Source of the DNA: Bacillus luti
GTDB lineage: Bacteria; Bacillota; Bacilli; Bacillales; Bacillaceae_G
DNA length: 64,000 nucleotides
NCBI RefSeq assembly: GCF_001884105.1
Contig: NZ_MACI01000078.1
Location: 248,001 to 312,000 of the forward strand
Reading direction: 5' to 3'
The position numbers and the translations under genes were made by a program. A model generated the notes under the pieces. That model was given only the letters and a program-made list of their open reading frames with translations, was not told where the DNA came from and searched no databases. Below, piece by piece: positions 17,594 through 26,235 of this stretch. The first letter of the stretch is position 1; the number at the start of each line of letters is the position of its first letter.

Positions 17594-17719
17594 GTTCACA
17601 TGAAGTTCACACGGAATTCACTTCATTCGTTTAAAATGAACTACGTGTGAAAAATAAAACTCTTGTTAAAAAATGGAACTTGATGAATATTTTACTTTGA
17701 TAATATTGTAAAGTATTAA
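17594..17719 (+). promoter_or_regulatory. entFM control region: three 11-bp-spaced TTCAC repeats and a promoter
   Basis: TTCACA, TTCACA and TTCACT begin at 17595, 17606 and 17617, so each repeat is one helical turn apart on the same face, the layout bound by OmpR-family response regulators such as PhoP (TTNACA boxes). Downstream a promoter-like TTTACT (17691-17696), 17 nt, TATTAA (17714-17719) leads to entFM. The 648 bp from 17123 to 17770 otherwise show only AT-rich sequence. Confidence 0.5.
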
Positions 17720-17770
17720 GTTTATAAGTTTTTTTAAGAGGATAGTAGGGAAAGGAAGTAAAGACAACTT

Positions 17771-19057
17771 ATGAAAAAAGTAATTGCAGGTTTAGCAGCA
17801 GCTTCAGTAGCAGGTGTTGCAGTTCCAGGTATGGATTCTGCTCATGCACAAGTTTCAAACGAGGCGCTAAAAGAAATTAATGGACAAACACAAACTCAAA
17901 CGACTGTAACTGAAACAAAAACGGTAGAAACAAAAACGGATTTAAAATACACAGTAACTGCTGATGTATTAAATGTTCGTTCAGGTGCTGGTACAGGACA
18001 TAACGTTATTTCTAAAGTGAAATCAGGTCAAGTACTACAAGTAATTGGACAAGAAAATGGTTGGTTCAAAGTTAATGTAAACGGTCAAACTGGTTATGTA
18101 AGTGGTGACTTCGTAACGACTGGTGGCAAAACAGGAACTACTGTTCAACAAGGAACAGGTACTTACACAGTAAACGTTTCTTCACTTAACGTACGTACAG
18201 GCCCAAGTACATCTCATACAGTATTAGGTTCTGTAAATAAAGGTAAAACAGTACAAGTTGTAGGTGAAGTACAAGATTGGTTTAAAATCAACTTCAATGG
18301 TGGAACTGGATACGTAAGCAAAGACTTCGTAACAAAAGGCGGATCTGCTGTATCTAACCAAACACAACAACCAACTACAAACAACAATACTACTACAGTT
18401 CAAACTGGTGGTTCTTATGTTGTTAACACTGGTGCTTTAAAAGTACGTACAGGCCCAGCTACATACAACGCTGTAATCGGTGGCGTAACAAACGGTACAG
18501 TATTAAACGTTACTGGCGCTGAAAATGGTTGGTACAAAATTAACCATAACGGCCGCACAGGTTACGTAAGTGCAGACTTCGTTAAGTTTGTAAAAGGCGG
18601 AGTAAACAACGTTACAAATAACAATAACAATAACGTTACAAATAACGTTCAACAACCAGGTAAAGACGTACAAAAACCAACAACAGGTGGAAATACATCT
18701 TCAATCGCTGGATTCGCTAGATCTTTAAATGGTTCACCATACAGAACTGCTGGTACAACACCTGCTGGTTTTGACTGCAGTGGATTCATTCACTACGTAT
18801 TAAATCAAACTGGTCATAAAGGCGCTCGTCAAACAGTTGCTGGATACTGGAGCTCTAAAACAAAAACTAGCAATCCACAACCAGGTGATTTAGTATACTT
18901 CCAAAATACTTATAAATCAGGTCCTTCTCACATGGGTGTTTACTTAGGAAACGGTCAGTTCATTAGTGCAGAAACTGATGCAACTGGTGTACGTATTAGT
19001 TCAGTAAGCAACTCTTACTGGAGCAAGCACCTATTAGGTTACACAAAAGCATACTAA
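17771..19057 (+). CDS. entFM: EntFM / CwpFM, SH3-NlpC/P60 cell-wall peptidase
   Basis: Secreted cell-wall endopeptidase known in B. cereus as enterotoxin FM, linked to cell shape, motility, adhesion and virulence. 428 residues: signal peptide to about residue 26 (cleavage after SAHA), a Thr/Gln/Glu-rich linker, three bacterial SH3 domains starting near 57, 131 and 215 (each with NVRxGxxT and WFK/WYK), an Asn-rich linker, and an NlpC/P60 domain from about 312. The catalytic Cys is in FDCSGF and the His in SHMGVYLGN. Codons are strongly biased, as in highly expressed genes. The start follows GGAAAGGAAG. Confidence 0.95.
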   Translation: MKKVIAGLAAASVAGVAVPGMDSAHAQVSNEALKEINGQTQTQTTVTETKTVETKTDLKYTVTADVLNVRSGAGTGHNVISKVKSGQVLQVIGQENGWFKVNVNGQTGYVSGDFVTTGGKTGTTVQQGTGTYTVNVSSLNVRTGPSTSHTVLGSVNKGKTVQVVGEVQDWFKINFNGGTGYVSKDFVTKGGSAVSNQTQQPTTNNNTTTVQTGGSYVVNTGALKVRTGPATYNAVIGGVTNGTVLNVTGAENGWYKINHNGRTGYVSADFVKFVKGGVNNVTNNNNNNVTNNVQQPGKDVQKPTTGGNTSSIAGFARSLNGSPYRTAGTTPAGFDCSGFIHYVLNQTGHKGARQTVAGYWSSKTKTSNPQPGDLVYFQNTYKSGPSHMGVYLGNGQFISAETDATGVRISSVSNSYWSKHLLGYTKAY

Positions 19058-19089
19058 GAAAAAGTAGTTTATATACTTTTCGTATAGAG

Positions 19090-19124
19090 AAAAGGCTTTC
19101 CAGGGAAACTTGGGAAGCCTTTTT
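19090..19124. terminator. Terminator after entFM
   Basis: AAAAGGCTTTCC / GGGAAGCCTTTTT stem with about 10-nt loop and T run. A-run on the other side could also serve the convergent hydrolase gene. Confidence 0.88.
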
Positions 19125-19155
19125 ATAGTTAAATACATTGGGAGTGTAGTAGTTT

Positions 19156-19938
19156 TTACTGTAACTTCCCATTTAAAAATCGATCGTATAGGTCATGGAA
19201 ATAGTTGGGGCGAAATAAGTTTGCTGCATGTCCTGCTAAAGGTATTTCTTTATATAGAACGTTTGGCAGAATAGATTTTAAATCGAATAGACAAGATTTA
19301 TAGAGATGATCATGTTCGCCCATTACCCATAGGATAGGGTGGGGAAGTGATTTTAATTTAGACTTTAAATCGAATTCTAACCGATGTCGTAATGATTGAG
19401 CAATAATTGATGAATGTAATTGTAATCCGAAACGGTAGTAAATATTTCTGGAAATGACTGCGAACGGATTCGCTTTTAGTATGCCGCTCGGAAAAATAGT
19501 ATTTGCGTATTGAGAGAGCCATTTAGAGTATTCATCTCCTCGCTTCTCCCAAAATTTTTGAAATACGTTATATAAAAGGGAAGGATTATTATAGTGTCCA
19601 CCAATATGACAAATGCTTAATACTTTTTCTGGATGCATTTGTGCAAAAATTGTAGAGATATAACAGCCGTAGCTTAAAGCACAAATATGAGCTTTTTGAA
19701 TGCCTTCTTTTTCGTATAAATTCAATAATTGATTAACGAGACGCTGTAATGAAAATTCGATAGCTTCTCCTTTATCATCGCCGTGACCTAATAAGTCATA
19801 AGTAATAATGTTGTAAGAGGCGGAAAATCGTTTATGCTCTTTTTTGAAAGCACGACGATTGCCGACTAAACCATGAATAAAAATAATTGTTTCCTTTTCG
19901 GGATGTATATTTGTTTGCAAAAAGGATACTCCTTTCAA
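19156..19938 (-). CDS. Alpha/beta hydrolase
   Basis: A 260-residue alpha/beta-hydrolase fold protein. The oxyanion-hole segment IIFIHGLVGN is near residue 19; the nucleophile elbow is LSYGC (Ser near 93); the acid is probably Asp in GEHDHLY (near 213) and the base His in LAGHAAN (near 238). No signal peptide, so cytoplasmic. The long cap region between residues 120 and 195 is Tyr/Phe/Lys rich. Resembles the MenH/esterase-type group but the substrate cannot be assigned. It is transcribed toward entFM and divergent from the ABC transporter. Confidence 0.85.
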   Translation of the reverse strand: MKGVSFLQTNIHPEKETIIFIHGLVGNRRAFKKEHKRFSASYNIITYDLLGHGDDKGEAIEFSLQRLVNQLLNLYEKEGIQKAHICALSYGCYISTIFAQMHPEKVLSICHIGGHYNNPSLLYNVFQKFWEKRGDEYSKWLSQYANTIFPSGILKANPFAVISRNIYYRFGLQLHSSIIAQSLRHRLEFDLKSKLKSLPHPILWVMGEHDHLYKSCLFDLKSILPNVLYKEIPLAGHAANLFRPNYFHDLYDRFLNGKLQ

Positions 19939-20080
19939 TAGCTGGAGATTTATATAGTATTTTAACTAGTTATCTATAATTCACATAGAATAATATTAAG
20001 TACCAGGTAATAATATCAGATATTTATATCTGTTGTAAAGATGCGTTTGCATGTATATTTTGTAAAAATAGAAAATGTGT

Positions 20081-20116
20081 GTTTACATTCAGTTTACATT
20101 TGTATTGTATTCTAAT
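20081..20116 (+). promoter_or_regulatory. Promoter region with two 9-bp direct repeats, 11-bp period
   Basis: GTTTACATT at 20081-20089 and again at 20092-20100 is an exact direct repeat one helical turn apart, followed by TATTCTAAT (20108-20116) as a -10 region. This is the typical site for an OmpR-family regulator at a -35 position; on the reverse strand it reads TGTAAA-N5-TGTAAA, also the WalR pattern. The response regulator encoded downstream is the obvious candidate. Confidence 0.55.
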
Positions 20117-20159
20117 TTTAGAAAGAACAGTTTGGTATAGCGCGAGGAGATGAAAAGGA

Positions 20160-21920
20160 ATGGAAGTTAGAAATGAAGTACAGAAAAAAGGGAATTGGAG
20201 GCAGTTTTTACGCCTTATTCAAGATACAAATCCTCCGAAAGGGATTCTTATTTTTGCATTATTAATGAGTTTACTTTCTACAGGAGCGAGTTTATTTATT
20301 CCGATGTTAACAAAAGGATTAGTAGATAATTTTTCGCTTTCTTCAATTAGTACAGGACAAATTGTTGGGTTAGTCGCATTCTTTATTATGCAAACCATTG
20401 CTGCAGGATTGTCTATATATTTATTAAATTATATTGGACAGAAGATTGTTGCGGGGTTAAGGGAACGTTTATGGAAAAAGGTGCTTATTTTGCCGGTATC
20501 TTATTACGACAAAAATAGAACAGGTGATACAATTAGTCGTATGACAAATGATACAGGTGTTGTGAAAACGTTAATTTCTGAGCACTTATCAAACTTATTA
20601 ACTGGCGGTATTTCAATAATTGGATCGTTAATTGTATTATTTGTTTTAGATTGGAAAATGACAGCTTTACTTTTAACGGTTATTCCGTTGTCTGTACTAA
20701 TTTTAGTACCACTTGGACGAAAAATGTATAAGATTTCAAAAGCACTTCAAGATGAAACAGCTTCTTTTACGAGTGTGTTAACGCAAGTATTATCAGAAAT
20801 CCGTTTAGTGAAATCTTCGAACACGGAAAAAAGAGAATATGAAACAGGTAATGCAGGTATCCAAAAGTTATTGCAATTTGGTTTAAAAGAAGGAAAAGTG
20901 CAAGCGTTAATTTCACCAGTTATGTCGTTTGTTTTAATGGCATTACTTGTTATCATCGTAGGCTATGGTGGAATGCGAGTTTCTAGTGGTGCATTAACAA
21001 CAGGTGAACTTGTAGCGTTTATTTTATATTTAGTTCAAATTATAATGCCGATGAGTCAATTATCTATGTTCTTTACACAATTCCAAAAGGCAATTGGTGC
21101 AACAGAAAGAATTAATACGATTTTAGAATATGAAGTAGAAGACCATGAAACTGGTGTGAAAGTTACAAATGCTAAACAACCAATTATTCTTGAAAATGTA
21201 CATTTCGAGTATAACGAAGAAGAGCAAGTCTTAAAAAATATTGATTTCACAATTGAATCAGGAAAAGTAACAGCGATTGTAGGTCCAAGTGGTAGCGGGA
21301 AAACAACGTTATTCTCACTATTAGAACGCTTTTATGAGCCAACTAGCGGTGCCATTAAATTAGGAAAAGACTCGATTACGAACTATTCATTGCAATCATG
21401 GCGACGTCAAATCGGTTATGTTTCACAAGATAGTCCGTTAATTGATGGAACGATTCGTGATAATATTTGTTACGGTGTTGAAGGTGAAGTGACGGATGAA
21501 GAAATTGAAAAAGTAGCAGCGATGGCATATGTTGATGCATTTATTCATGATTTACCAAACGGATATGCAACAGAAGTTGGAGAACGTGGTGTGAAGCTTT
21601 CCGGGGGACAAAGACAGCGAATTGCCATTGCCCGAGCATTACTTCGAAATCCACAAATTCTTATGTTAGATGAGGCAACTTCAAGTTTAGATAGTAAATC
21701 AGAGTCTGTCGTTCAAAAGGCATTAAATAACTTAATGAAAGGCAGAACAACGTTAGTTATTGCACATAGGCTTTCTACAGTTGTAGATGCAGATAATATT
21801 ATCTTTATTGAAAAAGGGAACCTTACAGGAAGTGGTACGCACGATGAATTGTTACGTACACATGACATGTATCGTGAGTTTGCAACGCAACAATTGAAAA
21901 TTAAAGAGGGCGCATTATAA
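20160..21920 (+). CDS. ABC multidrug-type exporter, BmrA-like half transporter
   Basis: A 586-residue half-transporter that should act as a homodimer to export hydrophobic compounds or lipids. Six membrane helices in residues 25-310, then the ATPase domain with Walker [10 protein letters not shown] (near 378), Q-loop, signature LSGGQRQR (near 482), Walker [13 protein letters not shown] and H-loop AHRLS. It shares direction with the response-regulator and kinase genes, although a strong hairpin lies between. From memory, the B. anthracis HitRS system sits next to an ABC exporter called HitP, and this gene occupies that place; I leave the symbol blank because I cannot verify it. Confidence 0.9.
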   Translation: MEVRNEVQKKGNWRQFLRLIQDTNPPKGILIFALLMSLLSTGASLFIPMLTKGLVDNFSLSSISTGQIVGLVAFFIMQTIAAGLSIYLLNYIGQKIVAGLRERLWKKVLILPVSYYDKNRTGDTISRMTNDTGVVKTLISEHLSNLLTGGISIIGSLIVLFVLDWKMTALLLTVIPLSVLILVPLGRKMYKISKALQDETASFTSVLTQVLSEIRLVKSSNTEKREYETGNAGIQKLLQFGLKEGKVQALISPVMSFVLMALLVIIVGYGGMRVSSGALTTGELVAFILYLVQIIMPMSQLSMFFTQFQKAIGATERINTILEYEVEDHETGVKVTNAKQPIILENVHFEYNEEEQVLKNIDFTIESGKVTAIVGPSGSGKTTLFSLLERFYEPTSGAIKLGKDSITNYSLQSWRRQIGYVSQDSPLIDGTIRDNICYGVEGEVTDEEIEKVAAMAYVDAFIHDLPNGYATEVGERGVKLSGGQRQRIAIARALLRNPQILMLDEATSSLDSKSESVVQKALNNLMKGRTTLVIAHRLSTVVDADNIIFIEKGNLTGSGTHDELLRTHDMYREFATQQLKIKEGAL

Positions 21921-21965
21921 AATGAATAATCAGTGGGGATTGTACGCCACTGATTATTCATTTTT
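21921..21965 (+). terminator. Terminator between the ABC exporter and the two-component genes
   Basis: Perfect 16-bp stem: AATGAATAATCAGTGG (21921-21936) and its complement (21947-21962), then Ts. The AATCAGTGGGGA core is shared with the bcr1-type hairpins at 4672 and 34252. It would limit read-through into the regulator genes 20 bp further on. Confidence 0.85.
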
Positions 21966-21981
21966 AAAAATTATATAATAG

Positions 21982-22686
21982 ATGCTAAGTAGAAAAGAGA
22001 TGGTTCCTTTGATACCTAAAATTTTAATAGTAGACGATGATCCGCATATTAGAGAACTCGTTTCTGTATTTTTAGAGCGAGAAGGTTTTCAAACATATGA
22101 GGCAATTGATGGATTAGACGCTCTTCGGAAAATAGACGAAGTGAAAGTTGATATGGTTATTCTTGATATTATGATGCCGAATATGGATGGGTTTGATGTA
22201 TGTTTTGAATTAAGAAAATACTATGATATCCCAATTTTGATGCTAACTGCCAAAGGGGAAACATCTCAAAAAGTAAAAGGCTTTCACCTTGGAACGGATG
22301 ATTATCTCGTAAAACCATTTGACCCGATAGAATTAGTAGTGAGAGTAAAGGCGTTACTGAAACGTTATCAAATTACAGTATCGCAATCGATTCAAGTTGG
22401 AAATGTATTATTAAATCGTAAAATATTCGAAGTTACAACCGGAAAACAAACGATTACGTTACCACTAAAAGAATTTGAATTGCTCTTTACATTAGGATCT
22501 AAAGCAGGAAGAACTTGTTCGAGAGAGCAATTAATAGAAGACGTATGGGGATATGACTTTGAAGGGAATGAACGCACATTAGACGTTCATATTAATCGGT
22601 TACGTGAGAAGTTTCAAGAAGAGAAGTCAAAGTTTAGTATTAAAACGATAAGAGGACTAGGTTATCGTTTAGAGGTAAGTAAATGA
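21982..22686 (+). CDS. hitR: OmpR-family response regulator, probable HitR
   Basis: A 234-residue response regulator. Receiver domain to about residue 125: acidic pair in LIVDDDP, phosphoacceptor Asp in ILDIMMP (near 60), Thr in MLTAKG and Lys in LVKPF. The C-terminal winged helix ends with RTLDVHINRLREKF and IRGLGYR, OmpR/PhoB hallmarks. It is close to HssR in its receiver and winged-helix features, as expected for HitR, the B. anthracis regulator that cross-talks with HssRS under envelope stress. The name rests on locus position relative to asb and on HssR-like sequence. The first ATG has a weak ribosome site; M8 (MVPLIPK) is an alternative. Confidence 0.7.
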   Translation: MLSRKEMVPLIPKILIVDDDPHIRELVSVFLEREGFQTYEAIDGLDALRKIDEVKVDMVILDIMMPNMDGFDVCFELRKYYDIPILMLTAKGETSQKVKGFHLGTDDYLVKPFDPIELVVRVKALLKRYQITVSQSIQVGNVLLNRKIFEVTTGKQTITLPLKEFELLFTLGSKAGRTCSREQLIEDVWGYDFEGNERTLDVHINRLREKFQEEKSKFSIKTIRGLGYRLEVSK

Positions 22687-23756
22687 GAAAAAGAGAACGA
22701 ATGAGTAAATTCAAGATGTTGAAAGTAACGGGAGCGGTAATAGCGCTCTTTTCCTTTCTTACTATCATTTGGTCTATCGCATTTTATGTAGCGTCTAGTA
22801 TATTAGATGCCCTTGAAATAAACGTATCGCCGTTTGTTACTTTTTTAATTAGTGATATGGTCGGCTTTATATTTATTGTCCTTATTTGGATAGTGATCGG
22901 AGTATTAATGAGACCGAAGCGAGAGGCAATGATTTGGGCTATTATTGAACCGATACAAAAAATTGCAAAAGGAGACTTCTCCGTAAAAATACGAAATGAA
23001 GAAAAGTATGATGGAGAAATTGGTGTACTCGTAAAAAGTATAAATGATATGACAGATGAATTGAATGCGATGGAGAAAATGAGACAAGAATTTGTATCGA
23101 ATGTTTCTCATGAAATACAGTCACCATTAACTTCTATAAAAGGGTTTGCTAGAGCACTACAAGACGATAATCTTTCCGAGGAAAAAAGAAAGCATTATCT
23201 TACCATTATTGAAACGGAAACGACGAGATTATCTAAACTAAGTCAAAATTTACTGAAGCTAACTCTTTTAGAATCAGAAGAGTATACACCAGAAAAAGTG
23301 ACCTATCGATTAGATCAACAGTTAAAGCAAATTGTATTAAATAGTGAACCGCTATGGGCTGATAAAGAAATTGAATTAGAACTGGACTTAGAAAAAGTAT
23401 GTGTTATTGCTGACCAAGAAAGTTTGAGTCAAGTTTGGATTAATTTAATTCATAATAGTATTAAATTTACGCCAAGTGGCGGCACAATTACAATTCAGTT
23501 AAAAGAAAATGAGAAAGTAGTGGAAGTTCGTATTCGTGATTCGGGAATTGGTATATCAGAAGAACAGAAACAACATATTTTTGAACGTTTTTATAAAGCG
23601 GATTCTTCACGAAATCGTGCTTATGGAGGAAGTGGCTTAGGTTTAGCCATCGTAAAAAAAGTACTCGACCTTCATCAAGGAGAAATAAAAGTCGAGAGTG
23701 AGGAAGGCAGTGGTACGGAATTTATTGTGTGTATTCCTAAATATGAAGAGCAATAG
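22683..23756 (+). CDS. hitS: Sensor histidine kinase, probable HitS
   Basis: A 357-residue membrane kinase whose start overlaps the regulator stop (ATGA). Two membrane helices (about residues 15-37 and 52-74) are separated by only about 14 residues, so there is almost no extracytoplasmic sensor and the signal is probably detected within the membrane. A HAMP domain follows (about 75-130), then the H-box FVSNVSHEIQSPLTSIKGF with the phosphoacceptor His, N-box LIHNSIKFTP, G1 DSGIGI, F-box FERFYKAD and G2 GGSGLGLAI. This short architecture suits a cell-envelope-stress sensor such as HitS. The gene name is an inference from locus. Confidence 0.72.
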   Translation: MRKRERMSKFKMLKVTGAVIALFSFLTIIWSIAFYVASSILDALEINVSPFVTFLISDMVGFIFIVLIWIVIGVLMRPKREAMIWAIIEPIQKIAKGDFSVKIRNEEKYDGEIGVLVKSINDMTDELNAMEKMRQEFVSNVSHEIQSPLTSIKGFARALQDDNLSEEKRKHYLTIIETETTRLSKLSQNLLKLTLLESEEYTPEKVTYRLDQQLKQIVLNSEPLWADKEIELELDLEKVCVIADQESLSQVWINLIHNSIKFTPSGGTITIQLKENEKVVEVRIRDSGIGISEEQKQHIFERFYKADSSRNRAYGGSGLGLAIVKKVLDLHQGEIKVESEEGSGTEFIVCIPKYEEQ

Positions 23757-23790
23757 TGTTAGAAGGAAAATCTTCTAACACTATTTTTCT
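23752..23790. terminator. Bidirectional terminator after the kinase gene
   Basis: AATAGTGTTAGAAG / CTTCTAACACTATT, 14-bp perfect stem, 6-nt loop, then T run. The 5' arm contains the kinase stop codon; it also lies at the end of the convergent DUF3139-like gene. Confidence 0.93.
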
Positions 23791-24365
23791 TTAAAAATAC
23801 ATTTCCCATTACTGCAACTATATTGATAAGCTCTTCCTTCGCTATTCATACGGTATGAGTAATCAGATTCTTTATCATTCTTAAAGTCAACGTACGCTTC
23901 TGCACCGTTTTTATCATCATCTATATCAATGAATTGAACGGATCGTATAGAATAATCTTCCTTTTCACTTAATCCCTTTTCTTGCAAATTTTTATGTATA
24001 CCGTCTACTAACTCGTCAAACAATGACCAGTTTAAATTAAGATTTTCAAATGACTCAGTATGTCTTCCTAAAATGCCTTCGTCTTGTATTATTTTATTAT
24101 TATCGTATGTATAAGAGTATGTAAAATAGGGTTCGTCTTTATATACTACTGTTGCATAATAGCCGATATTATAAAGGGGAGTATATTTTCCGGTTATGCT
24201 TTGTATTTCTTTTTGCTTATATCCTTTTATAGTATGGAGATAGTCGCTAGTATCTTTTTCTATTACTTTATAATGTAGTGGATTACCAAATATAAAATAC
24301 ATAGCCAAAAATATGATACATAGTCCGACTGCAGTTAGTGATAAGAACCATTTTTTTCTTTTCAT
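23781..24365 (-). CDS. Membrane-anchored DUF3139-like protein
   Basis: About 194 residues with one N-terminal membrane helix (FLSLTAVGLCIIFLAMYF) and an extracytoplasmic domain. The outer domain has alternating Tyr-rich beta strands (YATVVYKDEPYFTYSYTY), an acidic DIDDDKNGAEAYVDF stretch that may bind a cation, and two cysteines close to the C-terminus (SCSNGKC) that could form a disulfide. It matches the size and layout of DUF3139 proteins common in Bacillus; that assignment is from memory. I prefer the second ATG (24365) because the GGAGAG site is only 3 nt from the first. Confidence 0.7.
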   Translation of the reverse strand: MKRKKWFLSLTAVGLCIIFLAMYFIFGNPLHYKVIEKDTSDYLHTIKGYKQKEIQSITGKYTPLYNIGYYATVVYKDEPYFTYSYTYDNNKIIQDEGILGRHTESFENLNLNWSLFDELVDGIHKNLQEKGLSEKEDYSIRSVQFIDIDDDKNGAEAYVDFKNDKESDYSYRMNSEGRAYQYSCSNGKCIFKEK

Positions 24366-24452
24366 ACACATACACTCTCCTATGCTGGATTTATTTTTAT
24401 TTTACATGAATAATGGAAAAAACATGAGATTTATAAATAAAAACTTTCCATA

Positions 24453-24519
24453 GTTACCTATAAGTAACCTACGCACATGAAAGTGCATCATTGCCTTTTT
24501 ACATAAATATAGTTACACT
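24453..24519 (+). promoter_or_regulatory. yoxD upstream region with an inverted repeat and promoter
   Basis: GTTAC-N6-GTAAC (24453-24468) is a short inverted repeat and GCAC-N6-GTGC follows at about 24472. A promoter-like TTGCCT (24491-24496), 17 nt, TACACT (24514-24519) leads into yoxD. The GTTAC/GTAAC type resembles HxlR-type operators, but no such regulator is nearby. Confidence 0.35.
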
Positions 24520-24564
24520 TTTAATATAATAATAAACAACTGAGACGATTAAGGAGTGTTATAT

Positions 24565-25284
24565 TTGGCAGAATTATTACAAGGCAAAAATGCTTTAATT
24601 ACAGGAGCAGGTAGAGGGATTGGTCGTGCTGTAGCGATCGCATTAGCGAAAGAAGGCGTAAATGTAGGTCTATTAGCTCGTTCAGAAGAAAATTTAAAAG
24701 CTGTAGCGAAAGAAGTAGAAGCAGAAGGCGTAAAAGCTGTTATTGCGACTGCTGATGTATCTTCATATGAAGAGGTAACGACTGCAATTGAAACGTTAAA
24801 AAACGGTTTAGGATCTATCGATATTTTAATTAATAACGCTGGTATTTCTAAATTCGGTAAGTTTTTAGAACTAGACGTTGCTGATTGGGAAAAAATTATT
24901 CAAGTAAACTTAATGGGTGTATATTATGCAACTCGTGCAGCTTTACCAAGTATGATTGAACAACAATCAGGTGATATCATTAATATTTCATCTACAGCAG
25001 GACAAAAAGGTGCACCTGTAACAAGTGCATATAGTGCTTCTAAATTTGGTGTTCTTGGTTTAACAGAATCGTTAGCGATGGAAGTTCGTAAACATAACAT
25101 TCGTGTAACAGCTTTAACTCCAAGTACAGTAGCAACTGATATGGCTGTAGATTTAGGGTTAACTGATGGAAACCCAGATAAAGTAATGCAAGCAGAGGAT
25201 ATTGCAGAGTTTATCGTAGCGCAGCTGAAATTAAATAAACGTACATTTATTAAATCGGCTGGACTTTGGTCTACTAATCCATAG
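24565..25284 (+). CDS. yoxD: YoxD, short-chain dehydrogenase/reductase (FabG-like)
   Basis: A 239-residue classical SDR closely matching B. subtilis YoxD. The NAD(P) site [10 protein letters not shown] is near residue 14, NNAGISKFG near 89, catalytic Ser in NISSTAGQ near 140 and the YSASKFG Tyr/Lys pair near 153-157; the end [12 protein letters not shown] is characteristic of YoxD. The start is TTG 24565, placed 8 nt after AAGGAG; a GTG at 24556 overlaps the ribosome site. Often annotated 3-ketoacyl-ACP reductase, but the true substrate is unproven. Confidence 0.87.
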   Translation: MAELLQGKNALITGAGRGIGRAVAIALAKEGVNVGLLARSEENLKAVAKEVEAEGVKAVIATADVSSYEEVTTAIETLKNGLGSIDILINNAGISKFGKFLELDVADWEKIIQVNLMGVYYATRAALPSMIEQQSGDIINISSTAGQKGAPVTSAYSASKFGVLGLTESLAMEVRKHNIRVTALTPSTVATDMAVDLGLTDGNPDKVMQAEDIAEFIVAQLKLNKRTFIKSAGLWSTNP

Positions 25285-25302
25285 GAATTAAATTTATATT
25301 TA

Positions 25303-25352
25303 AAAGAAGGGATATCTATTCTGTAAGGGATAGATATCCCTTCTTTATTTTT
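25303..25352 (+). terminator. Terminator after yoxD
   Basis: AAAGAAGGGATATCTAT and its complement form a perfect 17-bp stem (25303-25319 and 25330-25346) followed by a T-rich run. Confidence 0.93.
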
Positions 25353-25431
25353 GTGTATGAAACAGAATTTTCGGTATAATCAAAAGTGAATGGTAGAAAA
25401 GCATTGAGAAATTGAAGGGGATGGTATTTCC

Positions 25432-26103
25432 ATGAGTATGATCGAGAAATGGACGGCTGTTGATCAATATATGAGTGATGTATTAATACCGAGAGATTCT
25501 ACATTAGAAGAAGTTCTTCAAGAAAATGCTGCAGCTAATTTACCAGCGCATGATGTATCACCAATGCAGGGGAAGTTTTTACAATTATTAGTACAAATTC
25601 AAGGAGCTCGAAATATTTTAGAGATTGGTACTCTAGGTGGATATAGTACGATATGGCTCGCAAGGGCATTGCCATCTGGAGGCCAGATTGTAACATTGGA
25701 AGCAAGTGAAAAACATGCTGAAATTGCACGTAGCAATATTGAACGTGCTAATTTGACTGATAAAATTGAAATACGAGTAGGATTAGCTTTAGATTCTTTA
25801 CAGCAAATCGGAAATGAGAATTATGAACCATTTGATTTTATTTTCATAGATGCTGATAAACAAAATAACCCTGCTTATTTTGAATGGGCACTGGAACTAT
25901 CACGCCCTGGCACCGTAATTATTGGAGATAACGTAGTACGTGAAGGAGAAGTTATTGACAGTACTAGCAGCGATCCTCGCGTACAAGGGATACGTCGTTT
26001 CTATGAGCTAATAGCTGCTGAGCCACGTGTAAGTGCTACAGCGCTTCAAACAGTCGGAAGTAAAGGGTACGATGGATTTGTAATAGCAGTCGTAAATGAA
26101 TAA
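25432..26103 (+). CDS. SAM-dependent O-methyltransferase, class I (BcOMT2-like)
   Basis: A 223-residue catechol-type O-methyltransferase. The SAM site is ILEIGTLGGYSTIWLA (near residues 63-78); TLEASEKHAEIAR follows; metal ligands are expected at FIFIDADK (near 139) and GDNVVREG (near 163). Size and motifs fit the small cation-dependent methyltransferases (CCoAOMT family); a B. cereus member, BcOMT2, methylates flavonoids and other catechols. Start choice between Met1 and Met3 is open; GAAGGGGATGG lies upstream. It precedes the leader of the nucleotidyltransferase gene without a terminator, so some read-through is likely. Confidence 0.88.
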   Translation: MSMIEKWTAVDQYMSDVLIPRDSTLEEVLQENAAANLPAHDVSPMQGKFLQLLVQIQGARNILEIGTLGGYSTIWLARALPSGGQIVTLEASEKHAEIARSNIERANLTDKIEIRVGLALDSLQQIGNENYEPFDFIFIDADKQNNPAYFEWALELSRPGTVIIGDNVVREGEVIDSTSSDPRVQGIRRFYELIAAEPRVSATALQTVGSKGYDGFVIAVVNE

Positions 26104-26121
26104 CGAAAGGAGATGAATAGA

Positions 26122-26148
26122 ATGAAAAAGATATTTGAAAAATTATAA
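26122..26148 (+). CDS. Possible 8-residue leader peptide before the ANT(6)-type gene
   Basis: AAAGGAG (26106-26112) lies 9 nt before ATG 26122, which opens a frame encoding MKKIFEKL and a stop at 26146-26148. The same frame continues after the stop for 14 more sense codons to a TAA at 26191, so it is either a true micro-leader or a longer leader cut by a nonsense change. Its strong ribosome site and position 88 bp before the nucleotidyltransferase suggest a translated leader rather than chance. Confidence 0.4.
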   Translation: MKKIFEKL

Positions 26149-26180
26149 CATGTATCGTATACAACGCAGTTAGCTCGTGG

Positions 26181-26226
26181 ACCTCCTATATAATAGCACT
26201 ATATTTTATATAAAAAAATTGGAGGT
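26181..26226 (+). promoter_or_regulatory. RNA stem that could sequester the ANT(6) ribosome site
   Basis: ACCTCC (26181-26186) is exactly complementary to the Shine-Dalgarno GGAGGT (26221-26226), and the adjoining TATATAA (26187-26193) pairs with TTATATA (26206-26212). Together they form an interrupted stem masking the ribosome site, as in translational attenuation of erm and cat genes. The 8-nt bulge AAAAAATT on one side weakens it. Confidence 0.4.
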
Positions 26227-26235
26227 TGTGAGTAG

